Below the pieces are notes generated by a model. The model saw only the letters and a program-made list of their open reading frames with translations. It was not told the DNA's origin and made no database searches. Of a stretch of 64,000 nucleotides of DNA, positions 43,469-52,158 are shown piece by piece. Numbering within the stretch: position 1 is the first letter of the stretch; the number at the start of each line of letters is the position of its first letter. The translations under genes and the position numbers were made by a program. The stretch is from Hymenobacter sp. ISL-91. Lineage in GTDB: Bacteria; Bacteroidota; Bacteroidia; Cytophagales; Hymenobacteraceae. Location: assembly GCF_018613725.1 (NCBI RefSeq), contig NZ_JAGGPS010000009.1, forward strand, positions 147,565 through 211,564, given 5' to 3'.

Positions 43469-45337
43469 CTACAATGAGGTGCGGACGAAGGTACGGTACT
43501 GCTCAAAAAACGCGGCGTTGGTTTTCGAGTCGGTGAAAACTTCGAGCAGGGCCGCGCCGCCTTCCGCTGCAAAGAAAACCGGCAAGGCGGCATCTAGTTC
43601 AGCAAAAGTTGAAACCGGGAAGTAGCGCAGCCCGAAATCGTGCGCCGTATTGGCGGCCGTCAGCGTCTGGCGCGTTTCGAAGAACTCCTCCAGCTCGGGC
43701 TGCTGGCGTGGCCCATCAATGATGCGGAAAATGCCGCCCGCGTGGTTGTTGAGCAGGATAACGCGCAGGTTGGGCGTGGGGTAGTTGTGCCAGAACGCGT
43801 TGCGGTCGTAGAAAAACGCCACGTCGCCGGTGAGCAGCACCACCGACCGGCCCGGCTGGGCCAAGGCCGCGCCCACGGCCGTGCTCGTGCAGCCATCGAT
43901 ACCGCTGGTGCCGCGGTTGGCAAATACCTCGGCTCCGCGCCCAGCCGGCAACCCTAAAATGTTGGCGTAGCGCACGGCCATGCTATTGGCCAGGTGCAGT
44001 GCCGCGCCATCGGGCAGCTGCTGCAGCGCCCGGAAGATGCTGGTGAACTCGTTGAACGGCTGGTCGGGGCGCTGTATAAAACCCGTCAGCAAGCCGGTAG
44101 CCCAGTTTTCGGCGGCCAGCCAGGGCCGCAGGTAAGTGGTTTTAGCGCTGTCTGTTTCAGTCGGCGCGGGCCAGCTCAGGCGGGGCCGCGGCGCCACGCG
44201 GGTGGCATCGGCGGGCAGCACGTTGCGGCTTGGCCCGGTTGGCCCGGCAGGAAAGGCCGCATCATCCTGCAGTCTGTCAGCATCTTCACGCTTAGCGCTA
44301 AGCTCGGCAAAGAAGTCGGCCGGCTCCATGCGGATAACCTGGGTGAGCGACTGGAACGTGTCGGCCACCGGGCCGGCCGCCTGGATGTGCCAGTGTTGGG
44401 CCGGGCGGTGCTGGCGCAGAAACAGCTTGAGGGCCTTGGAAATAAGCGACTGGCCGAAGGTGATGAGCAGCTCGGGCCGCAGCGCCTCCTTCAGGCCCGG
44501 CTCGGGCACCGCCAGAAACACATCCTGCCGGCTCACAAAACGCGGGTGCTGGTTGTGGCCGGTAGCGGCGGGCTGGTGCAGGTTGGCAATCAGGTCGCCC
44601 ACTACCGGCACCTGCCAAGCGGTGGCAAACTGGCGTAGCGCCAGCCGCAACGGCGCCTCGGCCGGGTGCTGGCCGCTCACCACCAGCACGCGGCCGGTAT
44701 CGCGCAGGGTTTCGCGCAACTCCTGGAGCGCGGCGGCGGGCAGCTGGGGGCGGCCGGGCAGCTCGCGCGTCACCTTCACCGGCCCAAACGCCAACTCCTC
44801 GCCGGGCTTGGGGTAGAAGGGCTCCCGCAGCGGAATATTCACCTGCACCGGCCCGGCCGGAAACTGCTCGGCCAGGTTGATGGCCTCGCTCACGAGGCGC
44901 GCCGCGTGCCACTCGGCGTCGGGGTGGCTGGTGTCAGCGGGGAAAGTGAACGAGCCCTTGGCGTGGCGGCCGTACAGGTCGGTCTGGCGGATGGTCTGGC
45001 CGTCGAGCTGGTCAATCCACTCCGGGGGGCGGTCGGCGGTGAATACCACCAGCGGAATCTGCTGGAAAAATGCCTCCGCCACGGCCGGCGCGTAGTTGAG
45101 GCCCGCCGTGCCCGAGGTGCAGACCAACGCCACCGCCCGCCGCTGGGCCTGGGCCAGCCCAAGGCCGATAAAGGCGGCGGCCCGCTCATCGGGCACCGTG
45201 CGCACCGTAATGGCCGGGTGGCGCGCAAAGGCAATGGTCAGCGGCGCGCACCGGCTGCCCGGCGAAAGCACCACATCGGTAATGCCCAGCTGCGCGCAGA
45301 TTTCGGGGATATTATGAACGGCTTGCAGGGTGGACAT
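43469..45337 (-). CDS. menD: SEPHCHC synthase (MenD)
   Basis: 622-aa thiamine-diphosphate-dependent enzyme joining isochorismate and 2-oxoglutarate, slightly longer than E. coli MenD (556 aa). N-terminal domain: GITDVVLSPGSRCAPLTIAF with the family's SPGSR motif; RPPEWIDQLDGQTIRQ; and the C-terminal ThDP-binding segment GTSGIDGCTSTAVGAALAQP, then GDVAFFYDRNAFW and LLNNHAGGIFRIIDG. Codes on the minus strand downstream of menF across an inverted repeat (45371-45481). The ATG at 45337 gives MSTLQAVHNIPEICAQLG, canonical. Confidence 0.96.
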   Translation of the reverse strand: MSTLQAVHNIPEICAQLGITDVVLSPGSRCAPLTIAFARHPAITVRTVPDERAAAFIGLGLAQAQRRAVALVCTSGTAGLNYAPAVAEAFFQQIPLVVFTADRPPEWIDQLDGQTIRQTDLYGRHAKGSFTFPADTSHPDAEWHAARLVSEAINLAEQFPAGPVQVNIPLREPFYPKPGEELAFGPVKVTRELPGRPQLPAAALQELRETLRDTGRVLVVSGQHPAEAPLRLALRQFATAWQVPVVGDLIANLHQPAATGHNQHPRFVSRQDVFLAVPEPGLKEALRPELLITFGQSLISKALKLFLRQHRPAQHWHIQAAGPVADTFQSLTQVIRMEPADFFAELSAKREDADRLQDDAAFPAGPTGPSRNVLPADATRVAPRPRLSWPAPTETDSAKTTYLRPWLAAENWATGLLTGFIQRPDQPFNEFTSIFRALQQLPDGAALHLANSMAVRYANILGLPAGRGAEVFANRGTSGIDGCTSTAVGAALAQPGRSVVLLTGDVAFFYDRNAFWHNYPTPNLRVILLNNHAGGIFRIIDGPRQQPELEEFFETRQTLTAANTAHDFGLRYFPVSTFAELDAALPVFFAAEGGAALLEVFTDSKTNAAFFEQYRTFVRTSL

Positions 45338-45370
45338 AGAGAACGGACTTGATTAGGTAAGGATAGAAAA

Positions 45371-45481
45371 GAACCGTCATGCTAAGGCTACGAAGCATCT
45401 CGCGTGCAGTAGTAATTCTTTCGCTTGGAAGCTTGGCAACATCAGCAAGCGAGATGCTTCGTGACCTTAGCATGACAGTTC
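45371..45481. repeat. Intergenic inverted repeat (GTCAT-core family, copy 6, divergent)
   Basis: 33-nt arms (45371-45403 and 45449-45481) with three mismatches around 45 nt. Core variant GTCATGCTAAGGCTACGAAG, then CATCTCGC. It lies inside the menF-menD spacer of a co-directional cluster. Confidence 0.88.
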
Positions 45482-45493
45482 AATAAGTGCTGG

Positions 45494-46708
45494 TTAACCC
45501 AGAACCGCCCCAATGGTCCGGAGTTTTAGCTCGGTTTCCTGCCACTCTTTGGCGGGGTCGGAGTCGGGGGTGAGGCCGGTGCCGGCATAGAGCACGGCCT
45601 GGTTGGGGCGAAGCTGCAGGCAGCGCAGGTTTACGTAGAGGCGGGCCGCGCCGGGTTCGGGCAGGTTTACGGGGCCCAGGAAACCGGCGTAGTAGGCCCG
45701 GTCGTAGCCCTCGTGCTGCTTGATAAAGTCGAGGGCGGCCTGCCGGGGCATACCGCTCACGGCCGAAGTGGGGTGCAGCAGCCGCAGCATGTCGGTGCCC
45801 AGCGTGGCGAAGGGCACGTTGCGCAAATCCACCGCAAAATCGGTGCGCAGGTGCAGCACGTCGCCTGCGGCCACGGTGCGCGGTCCGGTTTCGTGGTACT
45901 CGCGCAGCCGCACTTGCTTGAAACAGTTCACGATGTAGCGCGCCACCAGCGCCTGCTCCTCAATTTCCTTCTGCCGCCAGATGGCCTCGCTCGGGGCGTG
46001 GCCGGGCAGCAGCGGCTGGGTGCCGGCCAGCGCCATGGTGCGGAAAACCTGGTCTTCGCCCACTTCGGCCAGCACCTCGGGCGTGGCCCCCAGCCAGGTG
46101 CCCGCGCCTGGCGCACTCACCAACGACACAAAGGCCGTAGGGTAGCGCGTCTGCAGCTCCTCAAAGGCGGCCAGCGCATCGAAGCCCGCCGGCAACGCCC
46201 GGTGCACTGCCCGGCTCGATACCACTTTCTGCACCGTGCCAGCCTGCATGGCCTCTATTCCGGCCCGTACCAGTGCCTCGTACTCGGGCCGGGTGGCGGG
46301 CCGCGGCGCGTGCCGGGGCCGCACGTGCCAGGCCAGCGAATCAGGGTCGAGTAGTGCGGCAAACTGCTGACGCAGCTGGGGTAGCCGGCTGACGGCCATC
46401 GCGCTCAAGCGCACTTCATCGGGCCGGGCCAGGTCGAAATACACATCGGCCGGCAGAAACAGCGGCGGGTTGTGGTCGGAATCCTGGAAGGGGAAAAACG
46501 CGAAACCGGCCGGGGCACTGGCCTCCAGCGCCGGCGGCAAGCCCACGTAGGCCGCTTCTACCCGCAGGCTCAGGCACAGGCGGGCGGCAGTTTCGCCGGG
46601 CAGCCGCCACAGCGCCACTGGCCGGCCGCTGCTTAAAGCCAGCGCCACCAGCCGCCGCAGCCGCTGAGCCGGCGGCAAATCAGGGTTCCAGGCAACAGGT
46701 TGCAGCAT
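45494..46708 (-). CDS. menF: Isochorismate synthase (chorismate-binding enzyme)
   Basis: 404-aa chorismate-utilising enzyme. C-terminal catalytic half: MQAGTVQKVVSSRAVH, MALAGTQPLLPGH, HLRTDFAVDL, LHPTSAVSGMPRQAALDFIK, YYAGFLGPV and YAGTGLTPDSDPAKEWQETE, all expected for isochorismate/salicylate/anthranilate synthases. The men neighbourhood makes isochorismate synthase the best call. The HPTSAVSG-to-GxxG order is that of the isochorismate group, not anthranilate synthase. Preceded by the small inverted repeat 46711-46822. Confidence 0.93.
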   Translation of the reverse strand: MLQPVAWNPDLPPAQRLRRLVALALSSGRPVALWRLPGETAARLCLSLRVEAAYVGLPPALEASAPAGFAFFPFQDSDHNPPLFLPADVYFDLARPDEVRLSAMAVSRLPQLRQQFAALLDPDSLAWHVRPRHAPRPATRPEYEALVRAGIEAMQAGTVQKVVSSRAVHRALPAGFDALAAFEELQTRYPTAFVSLVSAPGAGTWLGATPEVLAEVGEDQVFRTMALAGTQPLLPGHAPSEAIWRQKEIEEQALVARYIVNCFKQVRLREYHETGPRTVAAGDVLHLRTDFAVDLRNVPFATLGTDMLRLLHPTSAVSGMPRQAALDFIKQHEGYDRAYYAGFLGPVNLPEPGAARLYVNLRCLQLRPNQAVLYAGTGLTPDSDPAKEWQETELKLRTIGAVLG

Positions 46709-46710
46709 AT

Positions 46711-46822
46711 TAGTAGTGAGTACGGGGTATTGAGTAGTGAGATTTTTGTAAGGAGGTAAGCGCTGATGAGAACTAAGAAGCCACGTTCAATCTCACTACT
46801 CAATACCCCATACTCACCTACT
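46711..46822. repeat. Intergenic inverted repeat made of TAGTAGTGAGTA-type words
   Basis: 33-nt arms (46711-46743 and 46790-46822) with one or two differences around 46 nt. The tandem words are TAGTAGTGAG and ATTGAGTAGTGAG. The right arm overlaps the first two bases of the TAG stop (46821-46823) of the thioesterase gene. No GTCAT core. Confidence 0.87.
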
Positions 46823-47234
46823 AGATATCAATAACTGCCATCGTAATGCGGCTGATGCAAACCAGGGCACCGGTTTCTTCGTGGGTGATGCGGATTTCCC
46901 AGACCTGCGTGCGGCGGCCTACATGCAGGGCCGTAGCCCGGCCGATAACGTGGCCGTCGCGCACGCCTTTGATGTGGTTGGCGTTGATTTCGAGGCCCAC
47001 GCAGGCCTGTTTGGTGGGGTCGGGTAGGCGGGTGTGGGCGCCAATGCTGCCCAGCGTTTCGGCCAGCGCCACCGAAGCGCCGCCGTGCAGCAGGCCCATG
47101 GGCTGGTGGGTGCGGCCATCAACGGGCATGCGGCCTTCGAGGTAGTCGGCCGTGAGGGCTGTGAGCTCGATGCCCAGTGCATTGGCTAGGGTAGGGCGGG
47201 TGCTAGCCCAGTGCTTGAGTTGGTCGAGAGTCAT
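46821..47234 (-). CDS. Hotdog thioesterase, candidate DHNA-CoA thioesterase
   Basis: 137-aa PaaI-like thioesterase. Hotdog motif PMGLLHGGASVALAETLGS with the conserved HGG; the central ACVGLEINANHIKGVRDGHV and WEIRITHEETGALVCIS are typical of the 4HBT family. It is the 5'-most gene of the menF-menD-menB run on this strand, so the likely job is hydrolysis of 1,4-dihydroxy-2-naphthoyl-CoA (MenI-type). That step often has a different gene in other bacteria. The ATG at 47234 is chosen because the upstream frame is non-coding in appearance. Confidence 0.8.
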   Translation of the reverse strand: MTLDQLKHWASTRPTLANALGIELTALTADYLEGRMPVDGRTHQPMGLLHGGASVALAETLGSIGAHTRLPDPTKQACVGLEINANHIKGVRDGHVIGRATALHVGRRTQVWEIRITHEETGALVCISRITMAVIDI

Positions 47235-47383
47235 GAGCAGAGGAAAGAAATGCGGAGAGGCTGGTTGAACGAACCTGGACGGCTGCCGGCCGGCAACAAA
47301 AACGCCCAAAAACTTGCAGCTTGCGGCCGGAAGCTTGTAGCTTTAGAAGTGCTTCAAGCGTAAACCGCAAAACTAGGGGGAAA

Positions 47384-48007
47384 GTGAGCGTCAAAAAAAT
47401 ATACCTGATCCGCCACGGACAAACCGACTTCAACGTGCGCGGCATCGTGCAGGGCAGCGGCGTCGATTCGTCGCTCAACGAGGCCGGACGGCGGCAGGCG
47501 GCGCGCTTTTTCGCCGCCTACAGCCATGTGCCCTTCGACAAGGTATATACCTCGCTGCTGCGCCGCACCCACGAGTCGGTGGCCGGTTTCCTGGATTTGG
47601 GCCTGCCCCACGAGGCCCACGGCGGCCTGAACGAAATCGGCTGGGGCACCCGCGAGGGCACCCGCATCACACCCGAGGAAGACGAGGAATACCACGGCGT
47701 GCTTCAGAGCTGGCGGGCGGGCAACACGGCCACCGCCCTCGAAGGCGGCGAGAGTCCCGACGAAGTAGCCGCCCGGCAGCGCCCGTTTATTGAGCTGCTC
47801 ACCAGCCGGCCCCGCGAGCAGACGGTGCTGGTATGCATGCACGGCCGGGCCATGCGCGTGCTGCTGTGCCAACTGCTGCACTATCCGCTCAGCCAGATGG
47901 AAAACTTCGACCACCACAACCTGGGCCTCTACGAGCTGGAGTATACCGGCTCGCTGTTCACGGTACGCAACTTTCTGGACGTACGCCACTTGCACGACAG
48001 TCCATGA
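47384..48007 (+). CDS. Histidine phosphatase superfamily protein
   Basis: 207-aa phosphoglycerate-mutase-like phosphatase. LIRHGQTDFN contains the phosphohistidine RHG; the second catalytic His is in VCMHGRAMRVL. NEIGWGTREGTRITPEED and EGGESPDEVAARQ are phosphatase-type rather than mutase-type. Likely small-molecule or sugar phosphatase (for example CobC-like or broad specificity). Start GTG at 47384 (VSVKKIYLIRHG) is the nearest to the motif. Its stop shares bases with the ATG at 48004. Confidence 0.88.
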   Translation: MSVKKIYLIRHGQTDFNVRGIVQGSGVDSSLNEAGRRQAARFFAAYSHVPFDKVYTSLLRRTHESVAGFLDLGLPHEAHGGLNEIGWGTREGTRITPEEDEEYHGVLQSWRAGNTATALEGGESPDEVAARQRPFIELLTSRPREQTVLVCMHGRAMRVLLCQLLHYPLSQMENFDHHNLGLYELEYTGSLFTVRNFLDVRHLHDSP

Positions 48008-48465
48008 AAACGGCCTGGGCAGCTATAGTTGGGCTACTGTTGAGTGCCGCAACTGCTTCTGCTACGGCCACCACAGCCCGACTGCTGTGTACCCGAACCG
48101 GTAGTGAACCGGATACTACCCGCCGAATTATCTGTTATTTTCCAGCGAACTGCTACCGGCTAGTAGAGTCCAATCTCGCGCCACCGACTCTTCGACACCC
48201 GGCGTTGGCCGGCCGGGTTTTCGTAGGCTTAGTGGTCGATTCGTTGCTCCGGAAGCGTGATTTTACCATTGCCTGCGCCCGACTGACTTGGCGAGAAACG
48301 GGTGAAAAGTACGCGTCCGATTGCCAGCAACTGACTGCGGCCCAACAGCAGGAGCTGCTGGCGCTGGTGGTTCCCTTGCTGAAGTCCTTGCATTTTGTGC
48401 CCGCCCGCGCCGACCGTCGGGGCTGCGGGCAGGAACGTTGGACGATGCCGGTAACTTTCCGCTGA
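48004..48465 (+). CDS. Secreted hypothetical protein
   Basis: 153 aa with signal peptide MKTAWAAIVGLLLSAATASA. The mature part has several Cys (LLCTRTG, RIICYFPANCYR, TIACARLTW, SDCQQL, RGCGQER) that could form disulfides. No family recognised. The ATG overlaps the stop of the phosphatase gene by 4 nt, so translation is coupled. Role unknown. Confidence 0.7.
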   Translation: MKTAWAAIVGLLLSAATASATATTARLLCTRTGSEPDTTRRIICYFPANCYRLVESNLAPPTLRHPALAGRVFVGLVVDSLLRKRDFTIACARLTWRETGEKYASDCQQLTAAQQQELLALVVPLLKSLHFVPARADRRGCGQERWTMPVTFR

Positions 48466-48634
48466 CCGTGGGGTACGCCTTTACAGGATACGCACTTGTC
48501 AGCTGGGCAGTAAAACCACGGCTGGCGAAAATTCGCCCTTTTCCTGGTCAACCATGGCAAACCGGTTTCGTTTGCTCCCCCGAAAATTCGGGCTAATTTT
48601 GACCCTATTCAATCCAACGACGACGACGACGCAG

Positions 48635-50419
48635 ATGGCCGAACTCATAAAAATGCCCAAGATGAGCGACACGATGACCGAAGGGGTTATTGCGGCGTGG
48701 CTCAAAAAAGTAGGCGATAAAGTAAAATCCGGCGACGTGCTGGCCGAGGTGGAAACCGACAAGGCCACCATGGAGCTTGAAAACTACGAGGATGGCACGC
48801 TGCTCTACGTCGGCCCCAAGGAAGGTGAGGCGGTAGTAGTAAATGGCCTGCTGGCCGTAGTAGGTAAAGAAGGCGAGGACATTACGGCCCTGCTGAAAGA
48901 CGCCCAGGCCGAAACCACCAAACTCGCCGCCGGCGAAACCGAAGACGCTCCGGCCGTTGAGGCCCCAGCTTCGGCCGCTGCCTCTGAGGCTCCTAAGGCT
49001 GCTGCGCCGGCTCCGGCTGCTCCTGATCCTGCCAAGGCGGAGGCTCCCAAAGCTGCTACGGCCCCGGCCGGCAATGGCAAGAAGGCTACCGTTATCCGGA
49101 TGCCCAAAATGAGCGACACCATGACCGAGGGCACTATTGCCGGCTGGCTGAAAAAGGTGGGCGATAAGGTGAAATCGGGCGATATTCTGGCCGAGGTGGA
49201 AACCGACAAGGCCACTATGGAGCTCGACAACTACGAAGACGGTACGCTGCTCTATATCGGCCCCAAGGAAGGCGAGGCCGTGCCCGTTGACGGCGTATTA
49301 GCCATCATCGGCGAGGAAGGAGCCGACGTGCAGGCCCTGCTCGGCGGCCAGTCGGGCGGCACGCCCGACGCGGGCGCTGCTCCGGCAGCCGATACCGCTG
49401 CTGAGGCCGCTGCCCCTGCTTCCGCCTCTACCTCGGCTCCGGCCCCAGCGGCCGCCGAAGCTGCGCCAGCCGCTACCGGAGGCCGCATCTTCGCCTCGCC
49501 GCTGGCTAAAAGCATTGCCAAGGACAAAGGCATCGACCTGCATACCATTAAAGGCTCAGGCGAAAACGGCCGCATTGTATCCCGCGACCTGGAAGACGTA
49601 GCCGCTTCGGCTGCACCCGCCCAGTCCGCCACGCCGGCTGCTGCCCCGGCTGCTCAGCCCGCTGCTGCTCCGGCTCCAGTGGCTGCCCAGCCGGCTCCGG
49701 CCGCTTCGCCTGCTGCTCCAGCCGCCCAGCCCGCCGATGGCACCTACACCGATACACCGGTGTCGCAGATGCGCAAGGTCATTGCCCGCCGTCTCTCCGA
49801 AAGCCTGTTTACGGCCCCGCATTTCTATCTGACGATGGAAATTCTGATGGACCGGGCCATGGAAGTGCGCACCCAGCTCAACGGCCTCTCGCCCGTTAAG
49901 CTCAGCTTCAACGATTTGGTTATCAAGGCTGCCGCGGTAGCTCTCAAGCAGCATCCGGCCGTGAATTCCTCGTGGCTGGGCGACAAAATCCGCCAGAACC
50001 ATGTGGTGAACATTGGGGTAGCCGTGGCCGTGGATGAAGGCCTGCTGGTGCCGGTGGTGCGCAACGCCGACGGCAAAGGCATGTCGCAGATTGCCACCGA
50101 GGTGAAGGAACTGGCCGGCAAGGCCAAGAGCAAGAAGCTGCAGCCCGCCGAGTGGGAGGGCAGCACCTTCACCATCTCCAACCTGGGCATGTTCGGCATC
50201 GACGAGTTTACCGCCATTATCAACCCGCCCGATGCCTGCATCCTGGCCGTGGGCGGCATCAAGCAGACCGCCGTGGTGAAAGATGGTGAACTGGCCGTGG
50301 GCAACGTGATGAAAGTAACGCTCAGCTGCGACCACCGCGTAGTAGACGGCGCTACCGGCGCGGCCTTCCTGCAGACGCTCAAGAGCCTGCTCGAAGACCC
50401 GCTGCGGATGCTCATTTAA
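48635..50419 (+). CDS. Pyruvate dehydrogenase E2 (dihydrolipoamide acetyltransferase)
   Basis: 594-aa core subunit of the pyruvate dehydrogenase complex. Two lipoyl domains (lipoylated Lys at K43 and K192, each in ETDKATMEL) joined by long Ala/Pro-rich linkers, then a peripheral-subunit-binding domain (FASPLAKSIAKDKGIDL), then the catalytic domain with the active-site His H567 in DHRVVDG. The two lipoyl repeats are almost identical in sequence, suggesting a recent duplication. No E1 or E3 gene is in view. The ATG at 48635 (MAELIKMPKMSDTM) was chosen; a longer frame from 48554 is spacer. Confidence 0.95.
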   Translation: MAELIKMPKMSDTMTEGVIAAWLKKVGDKVKSGDVLAEVETDKATMELENYEDGTLLYVGPKEGEAVVVNGLLAVVGKEGEDITALLKDAQAETTKLAAGETEDAPAVEAPASAAASEAPKAAAPAPAAPDPAKAEAPKAATAPAGNGKKATVIRMPKMSDTMTEGTIAGWLKKVGDKVKSGDILAEVETDKATMELDNYEDGTLLYIGPKEGEAVPVDGVLAIIGEEGADVQALLGGQSGGTPDAGAAPAADTAAEAAAPASASTSAPAPAAAEAAPAATGGRIFASPLAKSIAKDKGIDLHTIKGSGENGRIVSRDLEDVAASAAPAQSATPAAAPAAQPAAAPAPVAAQPAPAASPAAPAAQPADGTYTDTPVSQMRKVIARRLSESLFTAPHFYLTMEILMDRAMEVRTQLNGLSPVKLSFNDLVIKAAAVALKQHPAVNSSWLGDKIRQNHVVNIGVAVAVDEGLLVPVVRNADGKGMSQIATEVKELAGKAKSKKLQPAEWEGSTFTISNLGMFGIDEFTAIINPPDACILAVGGIKQTAVVKDGELAVGNVMKVTLSCDHRVVDGATGAAFLQTLKSLLEDPLRMLI

Positions 50420-50438
50420 TCTTTAGTTGTTAGATACT

Positions 50439-50504
50439 GGTTGTCAGTTGTCAGTCCGATTCCGGAATGGCAACTGACTTCCGTTTTTACTGACAACTGA
50501 CAAC
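50439..50504. repeat. Intergenic inverted repeat made of TGTCAGT tandem words
   Basis: GGTTGTCAGTTGTCAGT (50439-50455) pairs with ACTGACAACTGACAAC (50489-50504) and the tandem continues to about 50520. The same word is present in the arms at 2406-2566. No GTCAT core. Confidence 0.85.
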
Positions 50505-50539
50505 TGACAACTGACAACTATCAACCGACAACTACCGAT

Positions 50540-51076
50540 ATGAAAATCCGCTCTACAACCGTTCTGGGCATCCGCCACAACGGCGAAGTGGCCCTCGGGG
50601 CCGACGGCCAGGCCACCATGGACAAGCACGTAGCCAAAAGCAACGTGCGTAAAGTGCGTAAGCTGCACGACGGCAAAGTGGTTACCGGCTTTGCCGGCTC
50701 CACGGCCGATGCCTTTATGCTGCTCGACAAGTTCGAGGAGAAGCTTTCGGGCTATAACGGCCAGCTACGCCGGGCCGCCATCGAGCTGGCCAAGGAGTGG
50801 CGCAAAGACCAGTACCTGCGCAAACTCGAAGCCATGATGGTGGTTTGCGACAAGGACGAGCTGCTCATCATCGCCGGCACCGGCGACGTGCTGGAACCCG
50901 ACAATGACGTGGCCGCCATCGGCTCGGGCTCGATGTACGCGCAGGCCGCCGCCTTGGCCCTCAAGAAGCACGCCCCCCACCTCACGGCCCGCCAGATGGT
51001 GGAGGAAGCTCTGCACATTGCCGCCGACATCTGCATCTACACCAACCACAACCTCATGATTGAGCAGCCGGCGTAG
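50540..51076 (+). CDS. hslV: ATP-dependent protease subunit HslV
   Basis: 178-aa peptidase subunit of the HslUV protease, which degrades damaged or regulated proteins in the cytoplasm. The Ntn-type N-terminus reads MKIRSTTVLGIRHNGEVALG: processing would expose the catalytic Thr in TTVLGI. GQATMDKHVAKSNVRKV and GFAGSTADAFMLLDKFEEKL are family signatures. Five residues precede the nucleophile, whereas E. coli HslV starts directly at it. HslU is not in the window, so the chaperone is encoded elsewhere. Flanked by tandem-word inverted repeats on both sides. Confidence 0.94.
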   Translation: MKIRSTTVLGIRHNGEVALGADGQATMDKHVAKSNVRKVRKLHDGKVVTGFAGSTADAFMLLDKFEEKLSGYNGQLRRAAIELAKEWRKDQYLRKLEAMMVVCDKDELLIIAGTGDVLEPDNDVAAIGSGSMYAQAAALALKKHAPHLTARQMVEEALHIAADICIYTNHNLMIEQPA

Positions 51077-51172
51077 CTTTGGCTGTTAGCTGACAGCTAT
51101 TAGCTGTTAGCTTCCGTAGAGAAGCAGCAGATATATCCATTCAAAAAGCTATCAGCTAACAGCTGACAGCTA
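51074..51172. repeat. Intergenic inverted repeat of TAGCTGTTAGC words
   Basis: Paired arms 51082-51098 and 51147-51163 (17 nt, one mismatch), embedded in tandem GCTGTTAGCTGACAGC-type words on both sides; the region begins on the hslV stop codon. No GTCAT core. Confidence 0.85.
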
Positions 51173-51186
51173 AAAGCTTAAAAAAT

Positions 51187-52158
51187 ATGCAAATCACCAA
51201 CTTCCTCAAGCATCACTACCGCCACTTCAACGCCGCCGCCCTGATTGACGCGGCCGAGGGCTACAACAAGCACCTGGCCGACGGCGGCAAAATGATGATT
51301 ACGCTGGCCGGCGCCATGAGCACGGCCGAAATGGGCATTCAACTGGCCGAACTGATCCGGCAGGATAAAGTGCAGATTATCAGCTGCACCGGAGCCAACC
51401 TCGAAGAAGACATCTTCAACCTGGTGGCCCACGATTTCTACGAGCGGGTGCCCAACTACCGCGACCTGACGCCCGCCGACGAGCAGGCCCTGCTGGAGCG
51501 CCACATGAACCGCGTAACCGACACCTGCATCCCCGAAGAGGAGGCCATGCGCCGCCTCGAGCACTCGGTGCTCAAGTTCTGGGAGAAGGCCGACAAGGCC
51601 GGCGAGCAGTATTTCCCCCACGAGTTCTTCTACCAGATTCTCAAGTCGGGCGAGCTGGAGCAGTACTACCAGATTGACCCCAAGGACTCCTGGATGCTGG
51701 CCGCGGCCGAGAAAAACCTGCCCATCATCTGCCCCGGCTGGGAAGACTCCACGCTGGGCAACATCTTCGCCGGCCACGTTATTTCGGGCGACATCCAGAA
51801 CGTGCACACCGTGCGCACGGGCATCGAGTACATGATTTACCTGGCCGGCTGGTACACTGAGCAGGCCACCGACGAAAGCCCAGTCGGCTTCTTCCAGATT
51901 GGCGGCGGCATTGCCGGCGACTTCCCCATCTGCGTAGTGCCCATGCTGCACCAGGACCTGGGCCGCACCTCGGTGCCGCTGTGGGGCTACTTCTGCCAGA
52001 TTTCGGACTCGACCACCAGCTACGGCAGCTACTCGGGCGCCGTGCCCAACGAGAAAATCACCTGGGGCAAGCTGGGCCAGGACACGCCCAAGTTCATCAT
52101 CGAGAGTGACGCTACTATTGTAGCGCCGCTGGTATTTGCGATGGTGCTAGGGCAGTAA
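51187..52158 (+). CDS. Deoxyhypusine synthase-like protein
   Basis: 323-aa NAD-dependent enzyme of the deoxyhypusine/homospermidine synthase superfamily. MMITLAGAMSTAEMGIQLAE, then ISCTGANLEEDIFNLVAHD (NAD-binding), HTVRTGIEYMIYLAGWY, FQIGGGIAGDFPICVVPMLH, and ITWGKLG with the catalytic Lys K295, equivalent to the human enzyme's active-site Lys. Bacteria usually lack eIF5A, so the product may be homospermidine or another spermidine derivative. Start ATG at 51187 follows the inverted repeat. Confidence 0.88.
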   Translation: MQITNFLKHHYRHFNAAALIDAAEGYNKHLADGGKMMITLAGAMSTAEMGIQLAELIRQDKVQIISCTGANLEEDIFNLVAHDFYERVPNYRDLTPADEQALLERHMNRVTDTCIPEEEAMRRLEHSVLKFWEKADKAGEQYFPHEFFYQILKSGELEQYYQIDPKDSWMLAAAEKNLPIICPGWEDSTLGNIFAGHVISGDIQNVHTVRTGIEYMIYLAGWYTEQATDESPVGFFQIGGGIAGDFPICVVPMLHQDLGRTSVPLWGYFCQISDSTTSYGSYSGAVPNEKITWGKLGQDTPKFIIESDATIVAPLVFAMVLGQ

